Assembly: GCA_903930145.1 (NCBI GenBank)
Contig: CAIYXP010000173.1
Location: 1 to 39,730 of the forward strand
DNA: 39,730 nucleotides
Direction: 5' to 3'
Origin: an uncultured Methylococcaceae bacterium
Lineage (GTDB): Bacteria; Pseudomonadota; Gammaproteobacteria; Methylococcales; Methylococcaceae
A program made the translations under genes and the position numbers. Below the pieces are notes generated by a model that was not told the DNA's origin, made no database searches, and was given only the letters and a program-made list of their open reading frames with translations. Below are positions 20,579 through 29,402 of the stretch, piece after piece (position 1 is the stretch's first letter; every line of letters begins with the position of its first letter).

Positions 20579-22358
20579 ATCATACGAGATTATCAACCAT
20601 TCCTACGATGCTGTCGTCGTCGGCGCGGGTGGGGCCGGATTAAGGGCCACCTTAGGTTTGGCGCAGCGCGGACTGAAAACGGCTTGCGTGACTAAAGTTT
20701 TCCCCACCAGAAGCCATACCGTAGCGGCACAAGGAGGCATTAGCGCGGCCTTGGGCAATATGGGCGAGGATGACTGGCGCTGGCACATGTACGACACCGT
20801 AAAAGGTTCGGACTGGTTGGGCGACCAAGATGCCATCGAATACATGTGCCGGGAAGCGATTCCTTCGGTAATCGAGTTGGAGCATTATGGTGTGCCTTTT
20901 TCCCGCACCCCCAATGGCAAAATCTATCAGCGACCGTTTGGCGGCATGACCACACATTTCGGCGAAGGCACGGCCCAACGCACTTGTGCGGCGGCAGACC
21001 AAACTGGCCATGCCATCCTGCATACCTTATATCAACAATCGCTCAAACATAGCGCCGAATTCTTCATTGAATACATCGCCCTAGACCTGATTATGGAAAA
21101 CGGCGAATGCAAAGGGGTATTGGCTTGGCGTTTGGATGATGGAACTATTCACCTGTTCCGCGCCCATGCGACTTTGTTGGCAACCGGCGGTTATGGACGC
21201 ACCTATTTTTCTTGCACTTCCGCACATACTTGCACGGGCGACGGCAACGCAATGGTATTGCGCGCCGGACTTCCCTTGCAAGACATGGAGTTTGTCCAGT
21301 TCCACCCGACTGGCATTTATGGCGCTGGTTGTTTGATCACCGAGGGTGTACGTGGGGAAGGCGGTTATTTGACTAACTCCGAAGGCGAACGCTTCATGGA
21401 ACGTTATGCGCCTCACGCCAAAGACTTGGCCTCGCGTGATGTGGTCAGTCGCGCAATCACCATGGAAATCCGTGCCGGTCGTGGAGTCGGGCCAAATAAG
21501 GATCAAGCCTATTTGCACATCGAACACTTGCCAGCCGAGGTGATTCAAGAGCGGCTTCCCGGCATCGCAGAACTGGCTAGGATTTTCGCCGGCGTGGATG
21601 TGACCAAGGAGCCATTGCCCATTTTGCCGACCGTTCATTACAACATGGGCGGCATTCCCACCAATTACCGGGCTGAAGTGGTGACGTTAAAGGATGGCAA
21701 CCCGGAAACCGTCGTACCCGGCTTGATGGCCTGTGGCGAAGCGGCTTGCGTGTCCGTGCATGGGGCCAACCGGCTAGGCTCAAACTCCCTATTGGATTTG
21801 GTGGTGTTTGGACGTGCCGCTGCCATCCGAGCCGCCGAATTGATCAAACCCCGGCAGTCTCATAGACCCTTGGCTAAGGATGCTTGCGAGGAATCATTGG
21901 CTAGGTTTGACAAGCTGCGCAATGCCAACGGTTCGCATAATACTGCCGATGTCCGGCTGGCCATGCAAAAAACCATGCAAAGCCATGCCAGCGTATTCCG
22001 CACCGGCGAGGTATTGCAGGAGGGAGTCAGCCAAATGAAGGATGTGTTTAACCAGTTTGATGATGTCAAAGTGTCCGACCATTCATTGGTTTGGAATACT
22101 GACTTGGCCGAAACCATCGAGTTGCAAAACTTATTAGGCCAAGCCATGGTGACCATTTCTTCAGCATTGAACCGTCAGGAAAGCCGTGGTGGACATGCCC
22201 GTGAAGATTTCCCCAACCGCGATGATGAGAATTGGCTAAAGCATACCTTGGCGTGGCTGGATCATAATCATAACCTGACTATCGACTATCGCCCGGTGCA
22301 TCTTTACACCTTGACCGATGAAGTCGAAGTCATTGCCCCCAAGCCCCGGGTTTATTGA
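20571..22358 (+). CDS. sdhA: Succinate dehydrogenase flavoprotein subunit
   Basis: A 595-residue catalytic subunit oxidising succinate to fumarate. The FAD-binding GAGGAGLRA lies near residue 17, and [10 protein letters not shown] contains the His that carries covalent FAD. The substrate site shows HPTGIYG, the RGEGG arginine and the HYNMGG histidine. [18 protein letters not shown] closes the flavin fold. Covalent flavinylation would be helped by SdhE, encoded just downstream of sdhB. Confidence 0.97.
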   Translation: MAKSYEIINHSYDAVVVGAGGAGLRATLGLAQRGLKTACVTKVFPTRSHTVAAQGGISAALGNMGEDDWRWHMYDTVKGSDWLGDQDAIEYMCREAIPSVIELEHYGVPFSRTPNGKIYQRPFGGMTTHFGEGTAQRTCAAADQTGHAILHTLYQQSLKHSAEFFIEYIALDLIMENGECKGVLAWRLDDGTIHLFRAHATLLATGGYGRTYFSCTSAHTCTGDGNAMVLRAGLPLQDMEFVQFHPTGIYGAGCLITEGVRGEGGYLTNSEGERFMERYAPHAKDLASRDVVSRAITMEIRAGRGVGPNKDQAYLHIEHLPAEVIQERLPGIAELARIFAGVDVTKEPLPILPTVHYNMGGIPTNYRAEVVTLKDGNPETVVPGLMACGEAACVSVHGANRLGSNSLLDLVVFGRAAAIRAAELIKPRQSHRPLAKDACEESLARFDKLRNANGSHNTADVRLAMQKTMQSHASVFRTGEVLQEGVSQMKDVFNQFDDVKVSDHSLVWNTDLAETIELQNLLGQAMVTISSALNRQESRGGHAREDFPNRDDENWLKHTLAWLDHNHNLTIDYRPVHLYTLTDEVEVIAPKPRVY

Positions 22359-22376
22359 GGGCGACTGGAAAACGAC

Positions 22377-23159
22377 ATGGCAGATTTTAATCTCCCCGAA
22401 AATTCAAAAGTTAAACCCGGCAAAGTTTGGGCCGCACCCGTGGGTGCCAAACGCATCAAGCGCATCGAAGTCTATCGATACGACCCGGAAAGTGGCGAAA
22501 ATCCGAGGCTGGATGTGTTTCACATCGACTTGGACCGTTGCGCACCGATGGTATTGGATGCGTTGCTGCTCATCAAAAATGAGATTGACCCTAAGCTGGC
22601 TTTTCGCCGTTCCTGTCGTGAAGGCGTGTGTGGATCGTGTTCCATGAACATTGACGGGCATAATACCCTAGCCTGCACCAAGGCAATGGACGATTGCAGC
22701 GAAGTCATTCGCATCTATCCACTGCCGCACCTGCCAGTCGTCAAGGACTTGGTGCCGGACATGACCCATTTTTACGCCCAATATGCTTCCATCAAACCGT
22801 GGATCGTCACCCAAACCCCACCCCCTGCCGACCGCGAGAGGCTGCAAAGCAAGGAAGAAAGGAGCAAGTTGGATGGTTTGGTTGAATGCATTCTATGCGC
22901 CAGTTGCTCAACCTCCTGCCCCAGTTATTGGTGGAATGGGGATCGTTATTTGGGTCCTGCGGTCTTGTTGCAATCTTACCGTTGGATCGCCGACAGCCGC
23001 GACGAAACCACGGGCGAGCGTTTGGACGAATTGGAAGACCCGTTCAAACTCTACCGCTGTCACACCATCATGAATTGCACCGACACCTGCCCGAAAGGAC
23101 TGAACCCGGCAAAGGCAATTGCTGAGATTAAAAAGCTGTTGGTGGAAAGGCAGAAATAA
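22377..23159 (+). CDS. sdhB: Succinate dehydrogenase iron-sulfur subunit
   Basis: A 260-residue electron-transfer subunit. The [2Fe-2S] ligands are in [16 protein letters not shown] with a distal Cys at LACTKA. The [4Fe-4S] ligands are in [12 protein letters not shown], and the [3Fe-4S] site is [17 protein letters not shown]. About 20 residues longer at the N-terminus than the E. coli protein. It starts 18 nt after sdhA. Confidence 0.97.
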   Translation: MADFNLPENSKVKPGKVWAAPVGAKRIKRIEVYRYDPESGENPRLDVFHIDLDRCAPMVLDALLLIKNEIDPKLAFRRSCREGVCGSCSMNIDGHNTLACTKAMDDCSEVIRIYPLPHLPVVKDLVPDMTHFYAQYASIKPWIVTQTPPPADRERLQSKEERSKLDGLVECILCASCSTSCPSYWWNGDRYLGPAVLLQSYRWIADSRDETTGERLDELEDPFKLYRCHTIMNCTDTCPKGLNPAKAIAEIKKLLVERQK

Positions 23160-23165
23160 CGCCCA

Positions 23166-23208
23166 CCTCCCCTCTCCCGCTTGCGGGAGAGGGGTCGGGG
23201 GAGAGGGT
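23166..23208. repeat. REP-like hairpin between sdhB and sdhE
   Basis: CCCCTCTCCCGC, TT, GCGGGAGAGGGG form a perfect 12-bp hairpin followed by TCGGGGGAGAGGG. This family is inserted in frame at 8627 and 13917. Here, 7 nt after the sdhB stop, it may stabilise the sdhCDAB mRNA or reduce read-through into sdhE. Confidence 0.8.
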
Positions 23209-23226
23209 GAGTATAAAAAAATAATT

Positions 23227-23475
23227 ATGATTAACCTCTCACAATTGGAATGGCGTTGCCGACGCGGCACCAAGGAACTGGACATATTGTTGCAAACTTG
23301 GCTGCGACAAAAATATGAAAGTTCAACCGAAGTGGAACAACAAGCATTCTTGACGCTATTGGAGTGGCCCGACGACCAACTTATCCATTACCTTATTGGA
23401 TCTGAAGAGCCTAACCAACCTTATATCAAAGCCCTTGTCGGAAAAATCCGTTCTCTGTCCCTATATCGCCCCTAA
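23227..23475 (+). CDS. sdhE: FAD assembly factor SdhE (CptB)
   Basis: An 82-residue five-helix protein that promotes covalent flavinylation of SdhA. The family RGxxE motif is present as RRGTKELD, with WRCRRG before it and FLTLLEWPDDQLIHYL after. In many gammaproteobacteria it is followed directly by ygfX, with overlapping ends. Here the two are separated by an inserted toxin-antitoxin pair, and the last 45 bases including the stop are repeated exactly before ygfX. Confidence 0.93.
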   Translation: MINLSQLEWRCRRGTKELDILLQTWLRQKYESSTEVEQQAFLTLLEWPDDQLIHYLIGSEEPNQPYIKALVGKIRSLSLYRP

Positions 23476-23476
23476 A
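23431..23476 (+). repeat. 46-bp direct repeat, copy 1 (3' end of sdhE)
   Basis: The 46 bases from GCCCTTGTCGG to CGCCCCTAAA are identical to 24249-24294. Weaker similarity continues for about 30 bp beyond both copies (for example GGGTGCTTAGAA versus GGGCGCTTATAA), so the original duplication was probably longer and its free tail has decayed. The copies bracket the UPF0175/DUF3368 gene pair. Confidence 0.95.
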
Positions 23477-23516
23477 ACTTCGAGGGTGCTTAGAACTTCC
23501 TTGAGAGAAAAATGAC

Positions 23517-23771
23517 ATGACGCAATTGACACTGGAAATGCCAGAAGAGGTTTTTGCCACCCTGCACCAAACACCCAATGAGTTTTCGCTGGAAATGCGT
23601 ATCGCCGCAGCGGTGAAGTGGTATGAACTAGGGAAGTTATCCCAAGGCCGGGCGGCAGAAATCGCGGGTTTGACCCGTGCAGCTTTCATTGATGCTTTAT
23701 CCCGCTATAAAGTTTGCCCTTTTCAATACACGAAGGAAGAATTGATAGAAGAACTGCGCGATGTCGAATGA
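23517..23771 (+). CDS. UPF0175-family antitoxin
   Basis: An 84-residue protein. TLEMPEEVFATL is followed by the UPF0175 signature of a small DNA-binding domain: MRIAAAVKWYELGKLSQGRAAE, AGLTRAAFIDAL and a final RYKVCPFQYTKEELIEEL. Such proteins are paired with DUF3368 PIN-like toxins. The stop overlaps the toxin start by 11 nt, as is usual for this pair. Its first codons lie 41 nt after the sdhE stop, so it may ride on the sdh mRNA. Confidence 0.88.
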   Translation: MTQLTLEMPEEVFATLHQTPNEFSLEMRIAAAVKWYELGKLSQGRAAEIAGLTRAAFIDALSRYKVCPFQYTKEELIEELRDVE

Positions 23772-24243
23772 TACTATAGTAATCAACTCCTCACCGTTGA
23801 TTACGCTTTTTCGTAGTGGTCAGGCTGACCTGTTGCCTCGCTTGTTCAAACGGATCATTGTGCCTGAAGCCGTTTGGTTGGAGGTGGTGAATGAGCGAAA
23901 AGATGCCGCCGCATGTGGATTGCTGAGTCAAACTTGGCCGATTCGCGAGAAAGTAATGATTTCACCGCGTATACAAGCTTGGAATCTCGGAAGCGGAGAA
24001 GCCGCAGTATTGAGCTACGCCTTGCTAAATCCAACCACACGGGCTGTGATCGATGATATGGATGCTCGACGTTGCGCTCAAACCTTAGGGATTGCCCTGT
24101 TTGGTACGGGTGGAATTTTGCTGCTCGCCAAACGCCGTGGTTTGCTCAAATCTGTCAATGACGGCTTGGTTAAATTGCGGAATGCCGGCCTTTGGTTGTC
24201 CGATGACATCATCCAATTGCTCAAGGCGCAAGCGGACGAATAA
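23761..24243 (+). CDS. DUF3368 PIN-like toxin
   Basis: A 160-residue PIN-fold nuclease candidate. VINSSPLITLFRSG gives the first strand with Ser-Ser-Pro in place of the classic Asp. EAVWLEV carries an acidic residue. LGSGEAAVLSYAL and AVIDDMDARRCAQTLGI carry the Glu and Asp of the acidic site. GTGGILLLAKRRGLL is the DUF3368 hallmark. It probably cleaves RNA and is held by the upstream UPF0175 protein. The stop lies 5 bp before the second copy of the 46-bp repeat. Confidence 0.88.
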   Translation: MSNDTIVINSSPLITLFRSGQADLLPRLFKRIIVPEAVWLEVVNERKDAAACGLLSQTWPIREKVMISPRIQAWNLGSGEAAVLSYALLNPTTRAVIDDMDARRCAQTLGIALFGTGGILLLAKRRGLLKSVNDGLVKLRNAGLWLSDDIIQLLKAQADE

Positions 24244-24248
24244 CCTAC

Positions 24249-24294
24249 GCCCTTGTCGGAAAAATCCGTTCTCTGTCCCTATATCGCCCCTAAA
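24249..24294 (+). repeat. 46-bp direct repeat, copy 2 (5' end of ygfX)
   Basis: Identical to 23431-23476. In the first copy the segment is read as the SdhE C-terminus (GKIRSLSLYRP). Here the other frame is read as the start of YgfX (TTG start, SEKSVLCPYIAPK). Duplicating the shared segment let both genes survive the insertion. Confidence 0.95.
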
Positions 24295-24705
24295 CCCTCA
24301 CGGGCGCTTATAATCCTTCTGATCGTTTTGCATATCCTCGCATTCCTTTCTGCTTGGCTAAATCCTTTGCCCATCCTCTTGCGCTTGCTTCTATCTGCTG
24401 GAGTTTTGCTGAGTGCTTGGTGGTATTGCTGGAAACCCATGCCAACCACTACCATACAAGGACTGGCACTCAAACCAGATAGTTCATGCGGACTGACTGA
24501 CTACTCTGGCGAAACCTACGAAGCACAATTGCTTGGCAGTTCCATCGTTTCCCCTTGGTTTGTGTTGCTACATTTACGGACAGATAAAAAAACGCGCCAT
24601 GTATTAATCTGCCGGGATAGTTTAGAGCCGGACACTTTCCGACAACTCAGAGTCGCTTTGCATGTCATCAAGCTGGGAGATGGAACTCTGGAAACTCAAG
24701 CTTGA
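24253..24705 (+). CDS. ygfX: YgfX (CptA)-family membrane protein
   Basis: A 150-residue inner-membrane protein. Two helices lie at about residues 18-57 (LIILLIVLHILAFLSAWL; LLRLLLSAGVLLSAWWYC). A soluble domain follows with GLALKPDSSCGLTDYSGE, SPWFVLLHLRT and CRDSLEPDTFRQLRVALH, the CptA/YgfX end motif. In E. coli the protein has been described as a toxin partner of SdhE. The only reasonable starts are TTG codons; TTG 24253 lies in the duplicated segment, 9 nt after the toxin stop, so translation may depend on coupling to the toxin gene. Confidence 0.82.
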   Translation: MSEKSVLCPYIAPKPSRALIILLIVLHILAFLSAWLNPLPILLRLLLSAGVLLSAWWYCWKPMPTTTIQGLALKPDSSCGLTDYSGETYEAQLLGSSIVSPWFVLLHLRTDKKTRHVLICRDSLEPDTFRQLRVALHVIKLGDGTLETQA

Positions 24706-24780
24706 AATGGAATATCAGCTATACTTGTCTGCAAATTTGGCCTTTAACAATCTTGCTTTTGACTGTAACGAATCTAAACA

Positions 24781-25512
24781 ATGCAATCCCTCGAAGTTGA
24801 ACGCTTATTCTCCGGCCTGATCGGCGCGGAATACGACATGCTCAAATTGATTTGCCCTGCTGTGGTTGAAGTCAGCCAGAAGGTGGGCGATACCTTTGCG
24901 ACTTGGCAAGCGGGTACACCGCTGACGGTCTTCGAGCTAGGCTGCGGCACTGGCATTACCAGCTTGTCCCTGCTCCGTGCCCGCGATGACATTAAGCTGA
25001 CCTCCATCGACAATGAGCCAACTATGCTGGAACAAGCCAAACAGCATCTAGCCCATTGGATTGACACCGGGCAGTTGCGCTTGATTGAAACGGATGCTTT
25101 GTCCGGCCTGAAAGCCTTGCCCGACGAAAGCGTGGATGTGGTCGCCTCGGGTTATGTGACCCATAATTTTTTGCAAGGCTATCGAACTCAAGTATTGCAG
25201 GAAATTTTCCGAGTATTGAAACCCGGCGGCGCATTCATCAACGGAGACCTTTATGCCTTGGACGATACGCTGGAACATACCCGGCTGATACAGGAAGAAG
25301 TGAAGTTTTGGTTCAAGGCGTTTGGCGAAATCAAGCGTTATGATTTGCTGGAACAATGGATTGTGCATTTGTTTAGCGACGAATCGTCAGACCATATCAT
25401 GCGCTTGGAATCTTCACTGGTTTGCATGAAAGAAATTGGATTTAGCCCGGTCAATGTATTATATCGCGAGGGGATTAATTCTTTGCTGGTGGCTGAAAAA
25501 CCCAAGCAATAA
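24781..25512 (+). CDS. Class I SAM-dependent methyltransferase
   Basis: A 243-residue Rossmann methyltransferase. Motif I is VFELGCGTGITSLSLL (about residues 43-58), motif II TSIDNEPTML, then LPDESVDVVASGYVTHN and the post-motif RVLKPGGAFINGD. The acceptor substrate cannot be told from sequence. Its stop overlaps the radA start by one base (TAATG), so the two are translationally linked, though a functional link is not obvious. The preceding 75 bp show no strong promoter. Confidence 0.85.
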   Translation: MQSLEVERLFSGLIGAEYDMLKLICPAVVEVSQKVGDTFATWQAGTPLTVFELGCGTGITSLSLLRARDDIKLTSIDNEPTMLEQAKQHLAHWIDTGQLRLIETDALSGLKALPDESVDVVASGYVTHNFLQGYRTQVLQEIFRVLKPGGAFINGDLYALDDTLEHTRLIQEEVKFWFKAFGEIKRYDLLEQWIVHLFSDESSDHIMRLESSLVCMKEIGFSPVNVLYREGINSLLVAEKPKQ

Positions 25513-26885
25513 TGGCATCATCAAAAGACAAAAAAATCCTCTACCGTTGCACCGAATGCGGTCATGCCCAAAGCAAATGGGCTGGACAGTGCGGGGGTTG
25601 TGGATTATGGAACACTTTGGTGGAAAGTGTCGAAGACCGCAACCCGGTTGCCTCGCGCTATTCCGGTTATGCCGGTGACGGGTCCGGTCAATCCCAACCG
25701 ATAGACTTATCCACGGTCGATGCGGAGGAAATCACCCGTTCCAGCAGCGGACTGGAAGAATTGGACCGGGTATTGGGCGGCGGCTTGGTCACCGGGTCTG
25801 CCATTCTGATCGGCGGCGACCCCGGCATCGGCAAATCCACGTTATTGCTACAAACCTTGGCGGCAGTGGGTGGGCAAGTCAACGCCTTGTATATCACCGG
25901 CGAAGAATCCATCCAGCAAGTCAGCCTACGCGCCAAACGTCTGCATTTGAATTGCACCGGGGTCAAGATACTGGCGGAAACCTCCTTGGAGCGTATGCTT
26001 TCCATCGTGCGCGATCAGCCCCCTCCCCTACTGGTCGTCGATTCCATCCAAACCGTCTACAGCGAAATACTGCAATCCGCCCCCGGTTCCGTCGCCCAAG
26101 TCCGCGAATGCGCCGCCCAATGGGTGCGTTTCGCCAAACAAAGCGGGACGATTGTGTTCCTCGTCGGTCATGTCACCAAAGAAGGCGCATTGGCCGGTCC
26201 GCGAGTGTTGGAGCACATGGTGGATACGGTATTGTATTTCGAGGGTGACCCCGGCAACCGCTTCCGAGTCATTCGTGCGTTCAAAAACCGCTTCGGTGCG
26301 GTCAATGAATTGGGCGTGTTCGCCATGACCGAAACCGGATTGAAAGAAGTCAAAAATCCTTCCGCCATTTTCCTGTCTCGCTATGAAGAAGACATGCCGG
26401 GAACGGTGGTCATGGTCATGCGCGAGGGCAGCCGCCCCTTGCTGGTCGAGGTGCAAGCCTTGGTGGACGAAACCCATTTGCCCGCCCCGCGTCGCGTCGC
26501 GGTGGGCATGGAAGGCAACCGCTTGGCGATGTTGCTGGCGGTGTTGCACCGGCATGGTGGCGTGTCCATGGTCAATCAAGACGTATTCGTCAACATGGTT
26601 GGCGGCTTGCGCTTGACCGAAACCGCCGGCGATTTGGCGGTGGTCATGGCGGTGGTGTCCAGTTATCGTGAACGGCCCATCCCTAGGGATTGGATTGCCT
26701 TCGGCGAATTAGGCTTGAGCGGCGAAGTCAGGCCGGTTCAAAATGGCGAAGAACGCTTGCGTGAAGCCGCCAAGCATGGTTTCAAACATGCTGTCGTACC
26801 CGGTAAAAACGTCCCCAAAGGCGGTGTCGAAGGCTTGGAGATCATACCCGTAAAAACATTGCGGGAAGCCTTGGAGGTGATGTGA
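25512..26885 (+). CDS. radA: DNA repair protein RadA (Sms)
   Basis: A 457-residue RecA-like branch-migration ATPase. The N-terminal zinc finger has Cys at 13, 16, 27 and 30 (CTECG...CGGC). Walker A GGDPGIGKST is at 101-110, and the RadA-specific KNRFG motif appears in AFKNRFGAVNELGVF. A Lon-like C-terminal domain (EVQALVDETHLPAPRR, LTETAGDLAVVMAV) ends the protein. Confidence 0.96.
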   Translation: MASSKDKKILYRCTECGHAQSKWAGQCGGCGLWNTLVESVEDRNPVASRYSGYAGDGSGQSQPIDLSTVDAEEITRSSSGLEELDRVLGGGLVTGSAILIGGDPGIGKSTLLLQTLAAVGGQVNALYITGEESIQQVSLRAKRLHLNCTGVKILAETSLERMLSIVRDQPPPLLVVDSIQTVYSEILQSAPGSVAQVRECAAQWVRFAKQSGTIVFLVGHVTKEGALAGPRVLEHMVDTVLYFEGDPGNRFRVIRAFKNRFGAVNELGVFAMTETGLKEVKNPSAIFLSRYEEDMPGTVVMVMREGSRPLLVEVQALVDETHLPAPRRVAVGMEGNRLAMLLAVLHRHGGVSMVNQDVFVNMVGGLRLTETAGDLAVVMAVVSSYRERPIPRDWIAFGELGLSGEVRPVQNGEERLREAAKHGFKHAVVPGKNVPKGGVEGLEIIPVKTLREALEVM

Positions 26886-26917
26886 GGTTCAATGAAAACG
26901 TTTTTAGTCCCAGCCTC

Positions 26918-27104
26918 AGCCATAGGTATCTACACAACTTGCAAACTATTGTTTTTACTCCCCTCCCCCTCGCAGGGGGAGGGGCCGGGGGAGAGGGTCT
27001 TGGGACGGTTGATGAGACGACAAGCCATTTGTAATCAACCCAGTCCCCCTCTCCCTAAATCCCTCCCCCCAAGGGGGGAGGGACTTGTGTAGATACCTAT
27101 GGCT
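26918..27104. mobile_element. MITE-like element with 20-bp inverted ends carrying two REP hairpins
   Basis: AGCCATAGGTATCTACACAA (26918-26937) and its perfect complement at 27085-27104 bracket 147 bp. That interior contains two GC-rich palindromes of the CCCTCTCCC/GGGAGAGGG family (26958-26999 and 27042-27083). No coding capacity is seen. The gene-free stretch 26886-27268 holds nothing else recognisable. Confidence 0.7.
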
Positions 27105-27268
27105 TCAGCCGGATATTTTCGATCAGTTTCCGCCTAAAGGCGGGACTACGAACGTCAATCTAAACGTCAAAGTTGACTCTGCAAATCGCACCCACTCAAA
27201 ACTCAATAGCTGAAACTTGCAGCCAGATAGCTTAAAATAGAAGCTAGGCCAAAACCGGGAAGACACTG

Positions 27269-28201
27269 TTGATCTATGGGAACAAGCTGCCCCGCTACGG
27301 CAAGCAGCCACACAATCGCGATACTTGCTGGAATTGTTGCTTTTTATTAGCCCTCCTCCTCTCGCTCGTCGCACATTATTTGTTTTATGCGCTAGTCGCC
27401 ATCCGCGACGACAAATCGGCGGCGATTCAAGCAAACAAAAATCAGAAAGGCATAGAAGTTACGCTATCGGCTGCGCCCAAGTCGAAGCCTACGGCTGTCC
27501 GCACACCAGCAAAATCGGAGCCGTCAAAACCCGCACCCGCGCCCAAGCCGGTTCAACCGCCCAAGCCTGTGGTCAAGCCCCAACCCGCCCAAAAACCCAT
27601 CGAAAGCACCCTGCAAAAGCAGCCTAAGCCTATCGTCAAACCAGTCAAGCCCGAACCAAAACGGCCCAAGCCGCCCACTCCGGTCATTCAGCCACCACCG
27701 CCAAAGCCGCGCAAACCGGAAAAGCCAACTCCGGCTGAACCCAACGACAACGCGGTGCCGGAATTCAAGGATGATTTTGCCGAGCTTTCCAAGGATTATT
27801 CCAATGATGCGCCTAGCACTCAAGGCAAAATATCCTTGGATAGCAGCCCGGCCACGTCCAATACTGGCGTTAATCTAGGCTCTATAATCAATCCCAATCC
27901 ACGGATCACCTACCCGCTCCAAGCCATGCGCCAAAACATGAGAGGCATGGTGGAAGTTGTGATCCATATCGCCCCAGATGGCACGGTCAGTGGGGTTGAT
28001 TTGAAACGGAGCAGTGGTTACGAGGCGCTCGACAATGAAGTGTTAGGTGCGGTGCAACATTGGCGCTTCAAACCGCCGATGCGTGGCGGTGTTCCCGTGG
28101 AAAGCACCTATACCCATCGAGTAGTCTTTGGCGTGGATGAGGTCGTAGTGGATGATTTCGATCAACACTGGCAGGAAATTCAATTAAAACCAGCCAATTG
28201 A
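27269..28201 (+). CDS. tonB: TonB-family energy transducer
   Basis: A 310-residue protein. An N-terminal membrane anchor (about residues 21-45, LLALLLSLVAHYLFYALVAI) contains the conserved SxxxH as SLVAH, which couples to ExbB/ExbD. A periplasm-spanning Pro/Lys-rich arm follows (KPVQPPKPVVKPQPAQKP and similar, about residues 85-155). The C-terminal TonB domain includes INPNPRITYPLQAMRQNMRG, GTVSGVDLKRSSGYEALDNE and HWRFKPP. No ATG is in frame early; TTG 27269, with GGGAAG about 9 nt upstream, is the likely start. ExbB/ExbD are not adjacent. Confidence 0.88.
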   Translation: MIYGNKLPRYGKQPHNRDTCWNCCFLLALLLSLVAHYLFYALVAIRDDKSAAIQANKNQKGIEVTLSAAPKSKPTAVRTPAKSEPSKPAPAPKPVQPPKPVVKPQPAQKPIESTLQKQPKPIVKPVKPEPKRPKPPTPVIQPPPPKPRKPEKPTPAEPNDNAVPEFKDDFAELSKDYSNDAPSTQGKISLDSSPATSNTGVNLGSIINPNPRITYPLQAMRQNMRGMVEVVIHIAPDGTVSGVDLKRSSGYEALDNEVLGAVQHWRFKPPMRGGVPVESTYTHRVVFGVDEVVVDDFDQHWQEIQLKPAN

Positions 28202-28227
28202 CCATGACTGACCGAGCGGTTTTTCGC

Positions 28228-28233
28228 TACAAT
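28228..28233 (+). promoter_or_regulatory. Putative -10 box for the HopJ-like gene
   Basis: TACAAT followed by GCCGCTTT lies 38 nt before the ATG. The same TACAAT-N-CCGCTTT string occurs before gmhB. The -35 region (TGACTG at 28205-28210, 17-bp spacer) is weak. Confidence 0.35.
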
Positions 28234-28271
28234 GCCGCTTTTGAATTTGAAACTCGACTAAGATAAACGCC

Positions 28272-28613
28272 ATGTCAATCGAAGAATTTATCACACTCGC
28301 CAAAGCTGGGGAGAAGCTGTCTTTCCAAGACTCCATCGCCATCATCGCCGAATATTACCATTACACCCCGACGCGCTTTGTCAATGGCGATGTCATCAAC
28401 GAAGCTGGCAGCAATGAAGGCTCCTGTAAATTGTTTTATTTCGCCAAACTGCATGGCTTGACGGAAGCGCAAACCTTGGGGCTTTTCGGCGATTATTATT
28501 GGCAAGACGTATTGTCGCAACCTGAAGGCAGCAATCACGCTAACATCCGCTCGTTCATGCGACAGGGTTGGTCTGGGATTGCCTATGACGGCGAGGCGTT
28601 GCGGCGGTTGTAG
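28272..28613 (+). CDS. HopJ-family protein
   Basis: A 113-residue protein of the HopJ type III effector family, which also occurs widely in free-living gammaproteobacteria without type III secretion. Recognisable segments are FQDSIAIIAEYYHYTPTRFVNG, NEAGSNEGSCKLFYFAKLHG, LFGDYYWQDVLSQPEG and the SNHANIRSFMRQGWSGI end. It has no signal peptide. It stands alone, and its role outside pathogens is unknown. Confidence 0.85.
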   Translation: MSIEEFITLAKAGEKLSFQDSIAIIAEYYHYTPTRFVNGDVINEAGSNEGSCKLFYFAKLHGLTEAQTLGLFGDYYWQDVLSQPEGSNHANIRSFMRQGWSGIAYDGEALRRL

Positions 28614-28665
28614 GTTTAGCGTATCAGGGCTTGCGTTAACTTACGAGAGCGATTAAAACTTATGC

Positions 28666-28778
28666 TGGAGTGCAAGGCTTGCCTTGCCTGGCCCCCACTG
28701 GTTATGTTTGAAGCCACATCGGGAGTGCAAGGCTTGCCTTGCCCAAACTAGCCTTCGCAAGGCAAGCCTTGCACTCCA
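28666..28778. repeat. Two direct and one inverted copy of a 22-bp repeat
   Basis: GGAGTGCAAGGCTTGCCTTGCC occurs at 28667-28688 and 28722-28743, and in inverted form at 28756-28777. The unit itself contains the palindrome AAGGCTTGCCTT-like core. The 249-bp gap between the HopJ-like gene and gmhB contains only this cluster and a promoter. Confidence 0.8.
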
Positions 28779-28824
28779 ACATTACTCCGGTAAGCTGATA
28801 CACCCACGCTCGCTTAACATCAGT

Positions 28825-28830
28825 TACAAT
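28825..28830 (+). promoter_or_regulatory. Putative -10 box for gmhB
   Basis: TACAAT followed by ACCGCTTT lies 33 nt before the ATG at 28863, resembling the box upstream of the HopJ-like gene. No clear -35 is seen. Confidence 0.35.
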
Positions 28831-28862
28831 ACCGCTTTACTATCCACCGACTGGAATTAAAC

Positions 28863-29402
28863 ATGCGTTGGGTCATTCTCGACCGCGATGGAGTCATTAA
28901 CTACGATTCCGATGCTTATATCAAATCCCCCGAGGAATGGAAACCGATTCCCGGAAGCCTAGAAGCCATTGCCCAATTGAACCGCAGTGGTTATAAAGTG
29001 GTCGTGGTGACCAACCAAGCCGGGGTTGGGCGGGGCTTGTTCGAACTGGCAACGCTAGAACGCATTCATGCCAAAATGCGCAAACTTCTCGAAGAAGTTG
29101 GGGGACATATCGAGGCGATTTATTTTTGCCCACACCCGCCAGAAGAAGGTTGCCATTGCCGCAAACCGCAAACCGGAATGTATGAGCAATTCGCCAAGCA
29201 ATTTAATGTGGACTTGGATGGCATTCCGGCCATAGGGGATTCCTTAAAGGATATTCAGGCCGCGCAAAGCATAGGCGCGGAGGCCATCTTGGTGGAAACT
29301 GGCAACGGAAAAAAGACCCTGCAACGCAACCCAGAACTCGATGTACCAACCTTCGTCAACCTCCATGAAGCCGTCCAATACATACTCTTCACGCAAGGCT
29401 AG
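28863..29402 (+). CDS. gmhB: D-glycero-D-manno-heptose 1,7-bisphosphate 7-phosphatase
   Basis: A 179-residue HAD-family phosphatase of the ADP-heptose pathway for the lipopolysaccharide inner core. The nucleophile motif is LDRDGVINYDS (Asp7/Asp9) and motif II is VVVTNQAGVGRG. The zinc loop is CPHPPEEGCHCRKP, with three Cys and one His. Motif IV is IGDSLKDIQAA. Length and zinc loop fit GmhB rather than histidinol phosphatase. The downstream acyltransferase overlaps its 3' end. Confidence 0.92.
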   Translation: MRWVILDRDGVINYDSDAYIKSPEEWKPIPGSLEAIAQLNRSGYKVVVVTNQAGVGRGLFELATLERIHAKMRKLLEEVGGHIEAIYFCPHPPEEGCHCRKPQTGMYEQFAKQFNVDLDGIPAIGDSLKDIQAAQSIGAEAILVETGNGKKTLQRNPELDVPTFVNLHEAVQYILFTQG

